From positions 24,483,501-24,547,500 of the forward strand of contig JABWDB010000001.1 of NCBI GenBank assembly GCA_019614645.1: DNA of 64,000 nt, written 5' to 3'. The position numbers and the translations under genes were made by a program. Positions 1-12,400 of this stretch are shown here, piece after piece. This stretch comes from Stratiolaelaps scimitus. Taxonomy: Eukaryota; Arthropoda; Arachnida; Mesostigmata; Laelapidae. How positions within the stretch are numbered: the first letter of the stretch is position 1; each line of letters starts with the position of its first letter. Under the pieces are notes generated by a model. That model was not told where the DNA came from, ran no database searches, and saw only the letters and a program-made list of their open reading frames with translations.

Positions 1-165
1 AGATCTGGATATATGTCGGCATTCTCATATTCCAAGTTTCGAAATCTGCCACCGACACAGACGTTGTGAAAAGGTTGAACCCCTTCAGCAGGTTCTCTAC
101 AAAAAAGAGTGTTCGAATTCAAGATCGACCAGTCTGTTACGAGCAGACGTATGGGCTCCTAACAA

Positions 166-340
166 GCATTTAAAACGGCTATTTTTCGGCGGCAACGGCG
201 ACTGATGTAGATTGAGTCTACAATCAATAAAAATGCTACAATGTCGTCCACATAGGGCAACACGTCGACCTGTTTTTCCCTCCCCTTGAGAACTCGAGCG
301 AGGTCGCGTACCAAACCAGAGTATAGGAGCAACTTGGGTT
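166..340 (-). mobile_element. Reverse-transcriptase fragment of a non-LTR retrotransposon (relic)
   Basis: One minus-strand frame reads through a peptide containing GLVRDLARVLKGREKQVDV followed directly by LPYVDDIVAFLL. The YVDD box preceded by a 'DLAR-L' segment and followed by a hydrophobic strand is the layout of the reverse-transcriptase catalytic core (palm motif with the two aspartates) of LINE-type elements, which usually have YADD here. The frame ends at a stop near 165, and neighbouring frames carry fragments with no further recognisable domain. This looks like a short, decayed copy with no function of its own. The family (jockey, RTE or CR1-like) cannot be told from this length. Confidence 0.5.
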
Positions 341-1353
341 ATCACCATTAGTAGGCGATAGTCGAAAGTTAATGTAACCTGCATGAAGGACGGTAAATAG
401 AACCGCAAGATCTCCGCATGGCTGCCTAGAGTAAATAAACTTCTGTACTGAATCCAGCATTACAATGGACGAAGATAACGCATAAAGAACAGCCATTTTG
501 ACGCTTATATTGCTCGATCAGTATTGTTGAATAAGGTTGACAGATTTAAATAACATCGAGCTGCTTAGTTTTGTGCTACAGCCCTGTGTTAAGGATGTAT
601 TTGCGACATACGTAAGACAGAGAGCTGTCTCAGTAGATGTGTTATACCTGACCCGAATATACATTAAAAAAGTGTATGGGTCATTTTTGACTAGAAAGTA
701 GTTCGGTTTTCACTTACCACACGCATGGTATTGTAAAGGTAGAGGCTTTATTAAACGAACTACAGTTCTTACGTTCCCTTATATTGCACTGTTTTCGCAC
801 TATCACAAAAGACAATTCAAGTAAATCTAACTGGGAAAGAAAATCCAATGGCTGCCTGCTCTCACAAGTGCAATGATGGCAATCCTCAAATGGGGCCAAC
901 GGAGTTACCTAATGCAGCGATTACAAGGGCTACAACATTAAATTTATTCTTCTAGGAGTTTATTGATCATTATTGTGTATCTTGAAATCATAAAATAATT
1001 AGAGAAGCAGTTGGGGACAGGGTGTCAGGCCGAGGCCGATGGCATTACCTATCTGCCCCACAGCGAAGGAAAGGTGTTGCCGAAATAACGGATCCCGCGC
1101 GTTCGTCCCCGGTGGCGCAGATCAGACTGTGGCAGACCCATTTCGAGGTTAACAGTGAGGGGGTCGTGGCCGCCTAGGGTTTCGAAGGCATTTCTTTAAT
1201 TGCGTCCCTCTCCCACTTCACTGCTCTGGTTATTTACATTTTCCGCTTGTTCGAAAGCTCTATCGTTCCTCTACAACTTCACGGAATATAGCGAAACTTG
1301 GTGTACGCAGCATTCTCCTCTTACGAAGGCCCTAAACATGGACAAGGTCCCAA
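341..1353. other. No gene recognised
   Basis: Mixed-composition DNA. The open frames here are short and lack domain motifs or splice-flanked continuity. It may include more of the decayed LINE seen just before it, but I see no motif that proves this. Confidence 0.4.
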
Positions 1354-1935
1354 GTGGAAAAAAAGGCAGCTAAGAAGATCTATTCTGGTTGCGTTGACGA
1401 TGTCGTCAATGAGAGAACCAGTCAATCTTTGATGGCTAAGTTCAAAAGTGGCATTCTGCACCTTGAGGATGTATCCCGTTCGGGTCTTGAAACGTCCACC
1501 AGCGTCTTAAAACGTTGCAGGTCGACCGTCGGCCGGCAAACAAACAGGAATTAGCTGAAAAGATGGGAATCAGGCAGCAGACCGTAATGCGTCACCTTCA
1601 CTCACTGGCATTAAAAAGGCTGATAGATCTACTGGGAAACCCACCACGTCTGTATGGCCCAGTTGCCTTGTGCAAACCTTGCTTTTGAAGAGCAAAGGCC
1701 CAATAGACGCGAGTGGGTGATCCTGTTGCACGACAACGCCAAACGCCAGATAGCACGATCCGTAAAAGCGGCCCTAACCAACCTCGGCTGGGAAGTTATT
1801 TGAAATACGCCGTATTCACCAGACCTTGCTCCAACCAATTCTCACTATCTCCATTCCTGGCAAATCATCTATAAGCCACGAGCTGCGCCCATAAGAAAGA
1901 TTTCAAAACATAACTGGACAGCTTTTTTTACAAGG
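1354..1935 (+). pseudogene. mariner-type transposase relic, internally deleted and frameshifted
   Basis: The first block (1354-1554) shows a mariner N-terminal helix-turn-helix region: AAKKIYSGCVDD, then NERTSQSLMAKFKSG, then LEDVSRSG, matching the typical 'ERTCQRWFAKFKSG-LED-PRSGRP' pattern. After a frame change, ELAEKMGIRQQTVMRHLHSL (about 1550-1615) matches the second HTH. The middle of the catalytic domain, including the first aspartate (GDEKW box), is missing. Sequence resumes at about 1719 with ILLHDNAKRQIARSVK (second catalytic D in HDNA), a stop after GWEVI, then YSPDLAPTNSHYL, where the third catalytic aspartate of the usual LAPSDYHLF box is replaced by N. So this copy is dead three ways: deletion, stop/frameshift and active-site loss. 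No terminal inverted repeats were identified. Confidence 0.8.
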
Positions 1936-2611
1936 TCGTAGGTAATGATGGCGAATACAAAAAAGATATATAAATAAGTCAAAAATGAGGAAAACCCGTG
2001 AATCGTTCTTGTGAAAACTTCCGGGGTACATCCTACCCATCATATTGGTTTGGATTTCACACTCTGAAACATCAATTTCTCGACAAACGATGTCGCCGAC
2101 AAAAAGATGATTCTACTATGTAATCGGGGTCATGACTTACACACTTGCAGCATCCCGATGCGTCAAGCTTCACAGGTGTTGGTTAAAAGTGCTGGGCCGT
2201 GTCCGTTACCTGCGGCTCTCTGGAGTTACGCTCATAACACAAGCGTAATGCCAGAGTGTCCTTACACAACAAATATAAGTGGGAATGATGCATCAGCTAG
2301 TGCGATATGAACGAATGTAAATCGCTAATCTAATTAATTCAAATCACCTTGAAAGCGTCCGTGATGTACGTTGCGGAATGGCAACGTAGAGCTACAGGAG
2401 ACTGCACCAGAAATCCCTGGAGATTTCTCCACTAGGATGGTAATTTAATAATCTAGCAGAGAAAATCTCTAGCTCGATTTCTGCTAGCATATCAAAAGCT
2501 GCTGTTTCAACACTGGGGCAATGTGCACTGTTAGATATTATTGTTCTATTATGGCGAGCTACTAAGCGAGCAAGCTCGCTGCAAACTGTCGCTCCCTTCC
2601 TATAGTAAATG

Positions 2612-2817
2612 TTTTCGGGCCGACTCACAGCCTTCGACATTTAACGTCCACGGTACAAATGGCCTTCGGTATAAGGCTTCATAAGACGGACAACGCCTAT
2701 AAATGCAAATGTGCAACGGTAGAGATCGAGCCCGTGCGTGCAGTTACGCGTCTCCGCATCTCCGATCGCAGGGCAGGCTCACATAAATGAACCACCAGGC
2801 CACCGGGCTCGACACTT
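2612..2817 (-). repeat. tRNA-derived SINE-like repeat, copy A
   Basis: It shares an ordered set of blocks with copies at 14325, 36173 and 40662: GACTCACAGCC, TTTAACGTCCACGGTA, AAGACGGACAAC, ATGCAAATGTGCAAC, ATCGAGCCCGTGCGTGCA, ACCACCAGGCCACCGGGCTCGA. Read on the minus strand, the end near 2817 looks like a tRNA head: an A-box-like TGGCCTGGTGG, then a B-box-like GGCTCGATCTC about 60 nt on. This is the architecture of a Pol III-transcribed SINE with a non-tRNA body. About 200 bp. Confidence 0.55.
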
Positions 2818-3099
2818 CAGTCCCGTGTCATTGCCATTGAGTACACACACCTCCATTGCTCGAAGTTGGCCTTCGCTAAAGCTACGTGTCAAACCTGACG
2901 TCCCGAATTAAATACACCGAAACAAATCTTATCACTTACATATCAATTCCTTGAACGATCTTCTAGACACAACTGATCACTCGTGCAATATTCTCTGAAT
3001 CATTTTCGGCAAAACGAATGCGGCAATGAATCTTTTTGACACATGGACAAATGTCGAATGTTTATTATTCTCCAAATATCATTTCGATCACTTTGGGAA

Positions 3100-3780
3100 G
3101 GTTTGTTTGTTTGTTGACAAGTTGCGTTTTCTTTTTTTTTGTTTCGTGTTTTATTTTCCCTCACCTTTTTCTTTGCTTATTCCTACCCGTCTCCCTTCCT
3201 GTTACTTCCTGCTCAATGATCTCGTTTTCACTATTTGTGTTGGTGGTTTTCATTGTTGTTGTTGTTGCTGTTGTTGTTTTTGTCATCAAAGTCAATTGTT
3301 TCACTTCAGTTCGCCCTCATCCTCAGTTGGCATTCACCTGTACTTGGCCGTTTGTTACCATGGTACTCTAATTGTCCCCGGCCGGCCGGCGTCCGTCAAC
3401 TTCGCCAAAATCCTCCAGCGTCTAATGCGGCCACCATGGTAACGGAGCTTTCCGGCTCGTCTACGATTCTCAAAATCCCCTCCCACCTACCCAGTCTTCC
3501 CATATCTCTCTCTCTCTCTTCCCTCCTATCTTCTCTCTGTGCCTGCTGGTTTGTCTCCACAATATAGCTCCCCTTCTCTCTCTCTCTCGCCTGCTCACTT
3601 TCTTCATCGAGTCGCGACTCCGCCTCGTCTCTCAACGTCTTAATCATCATCATCGTCATTAACACCTTCCTCCGCTTCGTCGTAATTTGTCTTCGCGCTT
3701 CTTCTTGTTCCTCTCTCTCTTTCTCTATCTCTCCCTCTTCATTAGCTCATCACCGAGTTCGATCCGCATCGTGATACTTC
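3100..3780. repeat. Pyrimidine-rich low-complexity tract
   Basis: The plus strand is strongly T/C-biased, with poly-T runs, GTT/CTT triplets near 3250-3285 and CT runs near 3505-3600 and 3710-3740. The open frames here translate to simple hydrophobic or Cys/Phe/Ser strings and are composition artefacts. The region lies 2.7 kb or more beyond the Unr stop codon. Confidence 0.7.
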
Positions 3781-4823
3781 ATCCACCACTGCACTCTCAT
3801 CTTCATCCGGAACAGCAGAGCAGAGGTCGTACATATTTATATTATATATTAATAAGAGTAATGATAATGAAATAAAAAAACAGGAATAGCAGTAATCATC
3901 GTCATCGTCGCAATAATGACCATAGGGTATTTAATATCTCGAGAAAAATCGAAGTCTTGCCCTGACAGCGAATATGTTCTCAACGTAATCATTCACGTTT
4001 TATAAATATACAGTACGCTCGTTGGTACTTGCCGGTTCTATAAACATTGACCAAAAGCAAAAATCCAAAAGAGAATCAGACTTGTTAGGTACACAAGGAG
4101 TCATGGCCATTGAAGATAATAATAATAATAATGTTTGTGTCGACCATCAAACATCATGGATGTTGCTGTGGCAGAAAATGTCGGATAATCTTGCCATTTT
4201 GTTCTTACTTGCATTTTTCTCGCTTTCCCTCGTTTCGTACTTATTTGACTACAGCGTCTTTCCTCGCAGAACAACGACCGCAAATAGAAAACGATTATGA
4301 CAAGAGTAATACAATAATAATAATAATAGTAATATTAATAAAAATAGTAGTAATAATAATAATAATTATGTGTCGTTGTTTGTCGTCGTCGTCCACTGAT
4401 CAGCGCTGAAGCTGTCAATCCGTCAGCCCGTTGTGTAGCTGACAGATTTTTCTATTACGCCTTTCCTTTGTTTGCCTTTTTTTTCCATTTATTCTTCGTT
4501 TTTTCATGCGTTTTTCCATTTTTTCTTCCACTTGATACAGTCCTCATATATCCCGGTCTATTTATTTTTTTGTTTGTTTCATTGAGTCCCATCCTCTTCC
4601 AGCGGGTTAGAGACACTCGGATTTGGCGATAGCGTGCGTCTCTCGCCGTTACTATGTTGCCAATGCTGTTGTTGTTATTTTATCGTTTATAACACCGCGG
4701 ACTCCATTACGAAGTTGTTGGACCTGTGTCCCATTGTTCCACTCGTCTACCTGTTCTTGTATCTTGTTACGAGTTTTTGTTGTTGTTTATTTTCTTTTGT
4801 AATGTTACATGTTTTTTACTTTG

Positions 4824-4825
<2 letters not shown>
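3781..4825. other. AT-rich low-complexity DNA, no gene recognised
   Basis: Contains AATAAT runs near 4120 and 4310-4365 and T-rich stretches near 4460-4590. No frame shows a recognisable domain. Confidence 0.5.
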
Positions 4826-4859
<34 letters not shown>

Positions 4860-4862
4860 TCT
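4826..4862. repeat. (CT)n microsatellite
   Basis: About 30 uninterrupted bases of CT followed by an interrupted tail. It is flanked by GTT-rich sequence and a (CTG)n run at about 4962-4979. Confidence 0.9.
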
Positions 4863-6467
4863 TTGATGTGGTGTCGTCGTTGTTATTGTTGTTGTTGTTA
4901 TTAAGGTTCTTGTGGATTGATTGTTGGTCATTGGTTGCTCAGGATGTACAAATCGCCCAATGCTGCTGCTGCTGCTGTTTAGTTGTGTCGACGGAGCTGT
5001 TGCTATTGCCTACCATCTCTCACTCTACTATAGAATACTAGAAGAAGTATCAGTATATGAAACAGTTATTATTATTATCATCACCACCATCACCATCTAT
5101 TAATATCATTACTATCGTAGAATGGTAGATGGACCGAGATCTCACAGTAGTTGTAGTAGTAGTGATAGTATATTTGCAGTAGTAAATATAATAGATATTA
5201 CAACAGGGTCAACATTCATTAGTCGACGTTGAACATTGATGAGAGATGATGAAAAGAGCCAAAAGGGATCGCCCTTGCTATTAGTAATCGTCGCAGCCCT
5301 ACGATGAGCTATCACGAATCTGTAGTGGTTGTGGTCGCTGTTGTAGTAAGAACTACTGTTACTACTTGATTGACGTCCGTGAGTGTTTGACAAATGCACG
5401 CGCCAGGGACGACTGAGCTGGCCTAGACATCGGCCTGAATTAATCGTAACTATCTTAATCATTTCGCCTCTGCTTTTTGCTTCTTACGTTGACGGTTGTG
5501 TCTTCTAGTTGCCAAAATAGGTTGCGTCGTTGTCAATCTCCTTCGCCAGTATGATACCAAATGGCTACCGAGGTCGGTTAACGACCCTGAAATATATTGC
5601 GTACATCGTCGGGTGGGATATCTACCTTGGCGAACCATAAAGTCAACATCGCACCCCCCTTCGCGGTTCGTGTTCCGCGAACAATAGGCAAAAATCATGC
5701 ACTTGTCTTGTACGTCCTTAAGCTACGTTACCTTGGCACAACGCCTCCCCCACACCCCGTCCAGCCTCAACATGAAAATCCAAAACTTACAATACAGTTC
5801 GAGCTGCGGTTAAATGGGTACTAATAACAAGTTCATCACCGAGGTTTCTCCGAACTCTATGCAGATTTGCTTGCCCGCATTTGTTGCCAACAATGAATAG
5901 TGGTTGTAAAAAAAAAACAGTGCCTTGCGTCGGTTGTGTCTTTGTCTCTGTCCTAAAACGTCGTTGCTCATTCATCTTTGCCTCGTACGTACACACACAT
6001 GTCGATCGGCCATATCATAGTATCTGCCCACTCACAGTTCTACCTCGAGCTCGATACCGCAGTCATCATATCGTATACAATATTAGTACTATTATTATTA
6101 TTATTATTATTAGTTTGAGCACAGGGATCAGCGGTAGTGCTTCCTCTGCATCACGCCCGAACAAGAACACAATATCTGTCTCTCTGTCTGTGTTTCTGCA
6201 CCGATTAGCCACAGCAAGATGAATAGCTATTCACGGACGGTGGAAGGGAATTTACACGGAAGTATCAGTAGAAGCAGCAGCAGAAGCAGCAGAAACAATC
6301 TAATCTAAATTACGGCTATTTACGGCTGGGGGAGGACGTCACGCATACGCATTGCCCCTCCGGCCACGTAAGCCATCAATGGGTTGCGTCTAATAATCAA
6401 TATAGTAATACGTTACGTTAACTAACGCCGGCAAGTGGCCCCCTTTCCCCTCCCCTTTGGTAGTCGT
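4863..6467. other. Intergenic or Unr 3' flank, no gene recognised
   Basis: Holds a CTG run (about 4962), ATT runs (about 5065 and 6085-6113) and GTAGTAG repeats near 5150. The portion close to 6467 is probably the Unr 3' UTR (minus strand), but its end cannot be placed without transcript data. Confidence 0.45.
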
Positions 6468-9400
6468 TTAAGCAATGGCGGGAACGGAAACTGCTGATAC
6501 CAGGGCGAATCCGGGCGATCCGTCGGGTCCTTTCGGGGCACGAATGGCAATGACCCGTGGCCCGTCTTCGGAAATGGTCATTGCTTTGATTCGATTGACA
6601 AGGGCAGCTGGACGAGGGGTGGCCTCCTTCTCCTTGATACGGTTGACGTTCATTGCCACAAGCTTGTTGTTGCGACCGGTGCGTACCAGGTCGAACTCAA
6701 GGGTATCGCCAACCTGCAAGTTTGTTCCATTTCGCACCTCATTAAGCGGAAACATGAGCTTCTTCGTATCGCCGCTCTTGTCCGACACCTCATAATTGAG
6801 ATAACCGTACTGTCCTTTTAGGGAGTCAAGCGTGGCAGTCTTCCTCTCTCGAACACCCTTGACGTTCACGGCCATAACCTTCTGGGTGACCTTGCAGACT
6901 GCTAGCTGGAACGTAACGGAGTTACCCTTGTGCACAACATCGCCCTTCTTCGATAGCGACATAACGCTGAACTCGTATTCGGCAGGCGACTCCTTGTTGT
7001 TCGTGTCAGTATCTCCATTGGCATTCGGATCGGCTTCGTCGGCCTCCTTAGCCTCCTCGGGTGACGGTTTTAGCTGTACGAGCCCGCAATACAGGTCCTG
7101 GTCGGGGTTGAAGCATCGCAACGTGCGCACAACTCTACCGGCGTAAACATCCTTCGATACTAGCTCCATGCCGGGCACGGTGCCACGCTCGAGGGGCCGA
7201 ACGCAGTCGGCACACTGTCGTGAATTTTTCGTCGATAGACCATACTCGACTTCGGAGCCAACGGTCAGGTCTTTCGTTTCGCCTTCGAAGGTTGAGAAAT
7301 GGAAGAACAGATCCTCCTGGCGATTCTCCGATTCGATAAAACCGAACTGTTCCTTCAGGGCCACAACGTAACCGCGGTGAGTAAACTTCCCGCTGCTGGT
7401 GTTGGCTGGAGCACTCTTGCGGCTAGCTTTTTTCTTGTTCGATTGAGCCTGTCCACCCGACGTGGGCACTTTGCACAGACGCACAGCGACCTGCCGTTGG
7501 CCATTGTGGTCGGCAGCTAACGAGAATTGCACAATGGTGTCAATTCGAATCTCCTGATCGAGAACCTCGCTAAGCTTGAAGTAATACTCGGCGTTGCCCT
7601 GCTCGGAGTTAACAAAGCCAAAGTTTTCCTTGAGCGCGACAACACTGCCCGTCAAACGATTCTCTTTCGCAAACGCTGCAGGCGCTGTCACGGCCATCAT
7701 GATGTTAGTGGCTCGCTTCAACCCGTCCCGGCGGTCTGTGGCTAGTTGAAAGTCAACGGGATCGCCGACGTGTATTGTCCATATGAGCGGGGCCAGATCT
7801 CGGTCGCCGAAGCCCACCTCCTTCTCAGTACCACCGTTGTCCTCATACTTAACGCGTCCGTCCAGGGGTTCCTCCGTCTGATTGGGCAATTTTGAAACCC
7901 AACCTCTGGAATCATATCACGACAACAAATGGAAAACCATCGCATAACGTTAGCTTACCGTAAAGCCAAATGAATAAATGATTCTCTACAAATGCTTTTA
8001 CTAGGGATTCCAGTGTGCAGTGAAGGGGTAGACGGGTTTAGTTCTTTCTCGCTGACAGGCTAATTTCGCCTGTTATAAATAATAACGGAAGACACCACAT
8101 ACGTCAAATTTTGCCGAGCTCAAAAATCGAGCGCTAGATAATGATTACGAAAGTGGCCAATGATGTTCTATCAGCCACGCCGATCTCGCGAGGTGTACAA
8201 GTTACTTCACAGCTTGACTTCAGCCATCTTATAATAGACTGTTCGGTCAAATCCGCAATAGCGAGGTATCATTATGAAATATCCTGATGTATGTATTGAC
8301 TTGTATAAATCACTAATTTTATCCAAACTTTTATACCGCTCTTTTGAAAGACCACACCGCTGACGTGATTTACTGAGCGTTGGTGAAGATCTCAGACCGG
8401 GAGGCCCTGTCTGCGAGAAGTGTGCCGGAATGGTATGCGAAGACAGGAGAGACGAACTACCAAAATGGGTGCGACATGAATTACCTCCGGGACAGAGAGA
8501 TTTCCGCGTTTGTGAGGAGTTCTTGACCGAGAAGGGAAGCAAGTTGTGGAGTTCGTCTGCAGATTTTTTCCGGGTATTAGCGTACGTTGTTTTGGCCGAT
8601 TTAATCGGGAGACTAACGGCTCCACCAAAATGGAACGAATTCGAGCGATAACTCAGAAATAGTATATGACCTGTCGTACGGAGGTCTTATGACAGGTGTG
8701 CAGGAGCTACGGACTAGATGGTAATGTGTAATGAATTCTCCGGGGTTGCACGTACAATGCACAAGCCTGGCGTTTTGCTTGAATCAACCTAGTATAGTCA
8801 AACTCAATCATTACGACTTCCCCCCACTACAATTCCACTGGTCCCTTGAATTTCGCAGATAGTGTACGCGGAAACAGATGCCAGCATTGTCATCTCATCT
8901 GCTGAAGATGTAGCGTTCTGCATTTAACAGAAATATGTATAAATAAGGACGAATGCGCTAGTATAGAATACTAAACAGCTACAGAATTAAAATGGCGTAT
9001 AGTTACCTGCGAATACAGTTGTCAATGTCTTCGAAGACGACGGTACCGTTAGGGAGGCGCTGCAGGTTTACGGCAACCTCCCGGCTGTTCCTCATAGAGA
9101 TGTCAAAGGAAACATCATCACCGAGCGAGATACCTACAAGACAAGTGTCATATACACAGTTTGCTTTCATATCAATACTACTACTTGATAATCGCATTGA
9201 GCAACCCGGTACTGGTTGATCGCAACCCCAATCGTATCACGGCACATGTTGTATGATGCTGTCACAGCTCCGTAACATCCCTGCGCATGCAGCAGTAACA
9301 TTGTACATTGAACATTGCACTCTTAGTATGTTATTACATATAGGAATCCGCATACGAGTCTGTCGATATGGTTACACGTCGGCTTACCTTGATAGCCTTC

Positions 9401-12400
9401 TGTGTAATGGAAGAAGATCTCTTTGACGACATCCGCGCGCTCGACAAAGCCGTACGTGTCTTTAAGCGTGCACACGACGCCCTGGTAGCGGCCACCGCTG
9501 TTTCCGTTCGCCTGTTGGGCGTCGTCATCCTGAGCTTCACCTCCTCGGGACCCCCGTTTGCCTTTCGGGGCCTTTTGTGGCGAGAGCGAACCAGACGCCG
9601 CCACCTGCTGCTGCTGCTGCTGTTTCTGGTTCTGCGGTTGAGGCTGTTGTTGCTGCTGCTGCTGCTGTTGTTGCGTTTGCTGTTGTTGTTGTTGCTGTTG
9701 AGCCTCTTGTTGCTGTTGCTGTTGAGCCTGTTGTTGGTGACTTGTGTTTTGGTTACTTGACGTTTGGCCGCCCCCGCCTGCAGCGCCACCCTGATGGATG
9801 TTCTGCTGCTGTTGTTGTTGTTGTTGTTGATGCTTCGTCGATTGTCCGCTGAAGTGCTGCTGAGTGCTTGCTGCTGCTGCTGCTTGATTTGTTGTTGATG
9901 TTGGATGGACTTGAGCTACAATGGCCGCTTGTTGTGGCTGTTGGACAGCCTTGACGACGCCAGTGGCCTGGGGAATCACTTGCTCGATGCTCTCGCGCGG
10001 GTTGCCGTTCAATCCGGGTAGCATGCGACTGTTCACCATTGGCCCGCTCTGCGTTCCATTTACGACATGGATTACCTGAAGCATGCAGGTAAATATGGAC
10101 AAAATAACAAAATATGAAGCTGGGCTGTTAGGCTGTTTTAGTTGAACCACCATCACCATACACATCACAGAGGATTGACTGGTAAAGTTGCTAATCGTTC
10201 ATAAGGATAAACGTTTGTTCAGTGGGTTATACCTGAAAATGGATTGTTTTTCATAGAAACCGATTAATTGGCCACTCGTGCTGCTTTGCGATAATGGAGT
10301 GATAACTGACCTGAGCGCCGTGAGGAGAGTACTGTGCGACAGCGACCGGCACCTGATGCGCATGTGGATGACCGAGTGGCGCCAAATGGGCTGCGTGTAA
10401 TGCAGTCACTGGAAGGACGACACCGCCCGGGTACATTGTTCCTACCACAGGAGTCGCAATGAACTGTTGTTGTTGGGGAATTTGCTGATGTTGGGGTCCA
10501 AGATGCGGTCCAAGGGTCGCGGGTGTTTGGTGTGTTGGCGCTCCAAGGGAGCGTACTTGGCCGGCCTGCAGGTTGCCCGCACCATCTGCCGTGATCACGA
10601 ACTGCACATGATGTCCTTGGAGTGGCGTTTCTCCCGCCGGGTCCAGATCATCTCTGGTAAACTCGAAGAAGAAGCACTCGCCACAATTCTCGTATGCCAC
10701 CCTCCCCTCACGACCCTCAGCGTTCAGCTCCGCCGTCACTATACCTGTAGATACATATAGAGATAAACCGAACATACACAGACTTAATGGAGGGCTCACT
10801 CACAGTGTCAATGCTATCCTTGTATACCCAATGATCATCATAAATTAGCAAAGTTCATCCCTCCATCCAGAAATTCAGGTGAAGCGTGTATTCTCACTCG
10901 TGTATAAATTGGCGAAAACCCACTCTGTAATGACGGGTGCAGCTCAACAACAGCAACAACTGCTATACCGTCAACCACAATGTGGCTCAGTAGAAAATAC
11001 TACGTTTGAGCATAACTGGCATGATGATATTGGAGAAATATTTCTTCTCTATTTAATACAGCTGAGCTAATACGCGCTTATTTCCTGCGTATCGTTTGCA
11101 CGGGTAAGTGTCGGCTACGTCGAAACTAGGTCTAATAACATGGGGCTGAGGGGGCGTCCCAGCAACGAGTGGAGGTGACGTACAGCCAAGCCGCAAATGT
11201 TCTCCTAACTGACAGTCCAAGTTTTAACCATCGTCTCGAATACTTGCTTGGCACTTGTTATCAAATTATTATTATTAAAATACGTCTTTTGGAAGGATAA
11301 CTTCTAACTACTAGCTTCACAAATCTGTTCCGAAGTAGAGAGAGAGAGAGAAAGAGGCTATCGGTTAAATTGTTTCCCGCTGACGTTGCGTGCCTGCGTC
11401 CCATTACACGTACCCGTTACTAGCTGGTGTCCCATGCCGAGCGTGGGATCATTGCAGAGCTTCGCCACGACGACGGCAATAGGTTTGCCACTCTTCTTAT
11501 CGAAGGTCATTTCGAAGTCGACAGCGTCGCCCACTTTAAGGTGCTCGACTGTACCGCTGAACTGTGAGTAGTGGAAAAAGAGCCTCGCCTGGCGATCACA
11601 GCACCTGATAAATCCGTATGTGCTAAGCAACTTCTCGACGATACCTGTTTCACGCTCGGCATTTCCCAGTCCTCCCTCACGGCCTTCCGGCCCGTCTGAT
11701 ACGCCCCCAGCGCCACCCACTCCGCTTGATGCCTGAAACCAGAACGAAACGGATGAACGACACGAATTTGAAGGATAATTTCACTATGCAAATACTATAT
11801 ATTACAGAGACGCCACGTAAGAGAACTTCTATTTTCTTTTATATCCTGGAAAATACGTCAAGTGAAGTGTGAAGTCGGTTTACGGAAATAATACGTTTGC
11901 CATTATTCAAACAGCACGAACTGAATGGATTTAAGGACAGGTCGAAATTATTTTGTATTACCTTTGGCGACTTGCCCTTGACCTCATCGTTTCTGTGAGG
12001 CAGATTTACGAGACATAAGCGCCGTGTCACATTGAAGATGAATAAATTTGACGCCAACGAGCCGAATACCAACGACACACATAGTTTCTATAATAGCTGT
12101 CGTAATTATCGAGAAACTTTTCCTGGATTAGTTCTTGTTTTTGGTTCACGTGAAACCTCAAGGCAGATACCCTCTCCACTTCTTATAGTGTGTTGTACTG
12201 TCCGTTTACGTGTAGGGATCAGTTGGAACTTATCCCAGGTGGAAAACGTAGTCATATTTCATTTTGTTATGCGGAATGTAACCTAACAATGACAGTATTA
12301 ATGACTTAGAGAGAAAGAACTTACAGGACAGCAACTGAAAATCAAATAAAGTATGTGGAGGTTAACAAACCCGCCCGGTCGTAACGTAATTATGAATACC

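Noticed and set aside
3026..3567. Overlapping long plus-strand frames rich in Cys, Phe, Leu and Val
   Set aside because: They are translations of T/C-rich and GTT-rich low-complexity DNA; several frames are open at once for the same reason.
8207..8651. Opposed open frames of 73-111 codons in the last Unr intron
   Set aside because: They lie between the well-defined Unr exons at 9007 and 7905 and show no domain; likely chance or a very old repeat.
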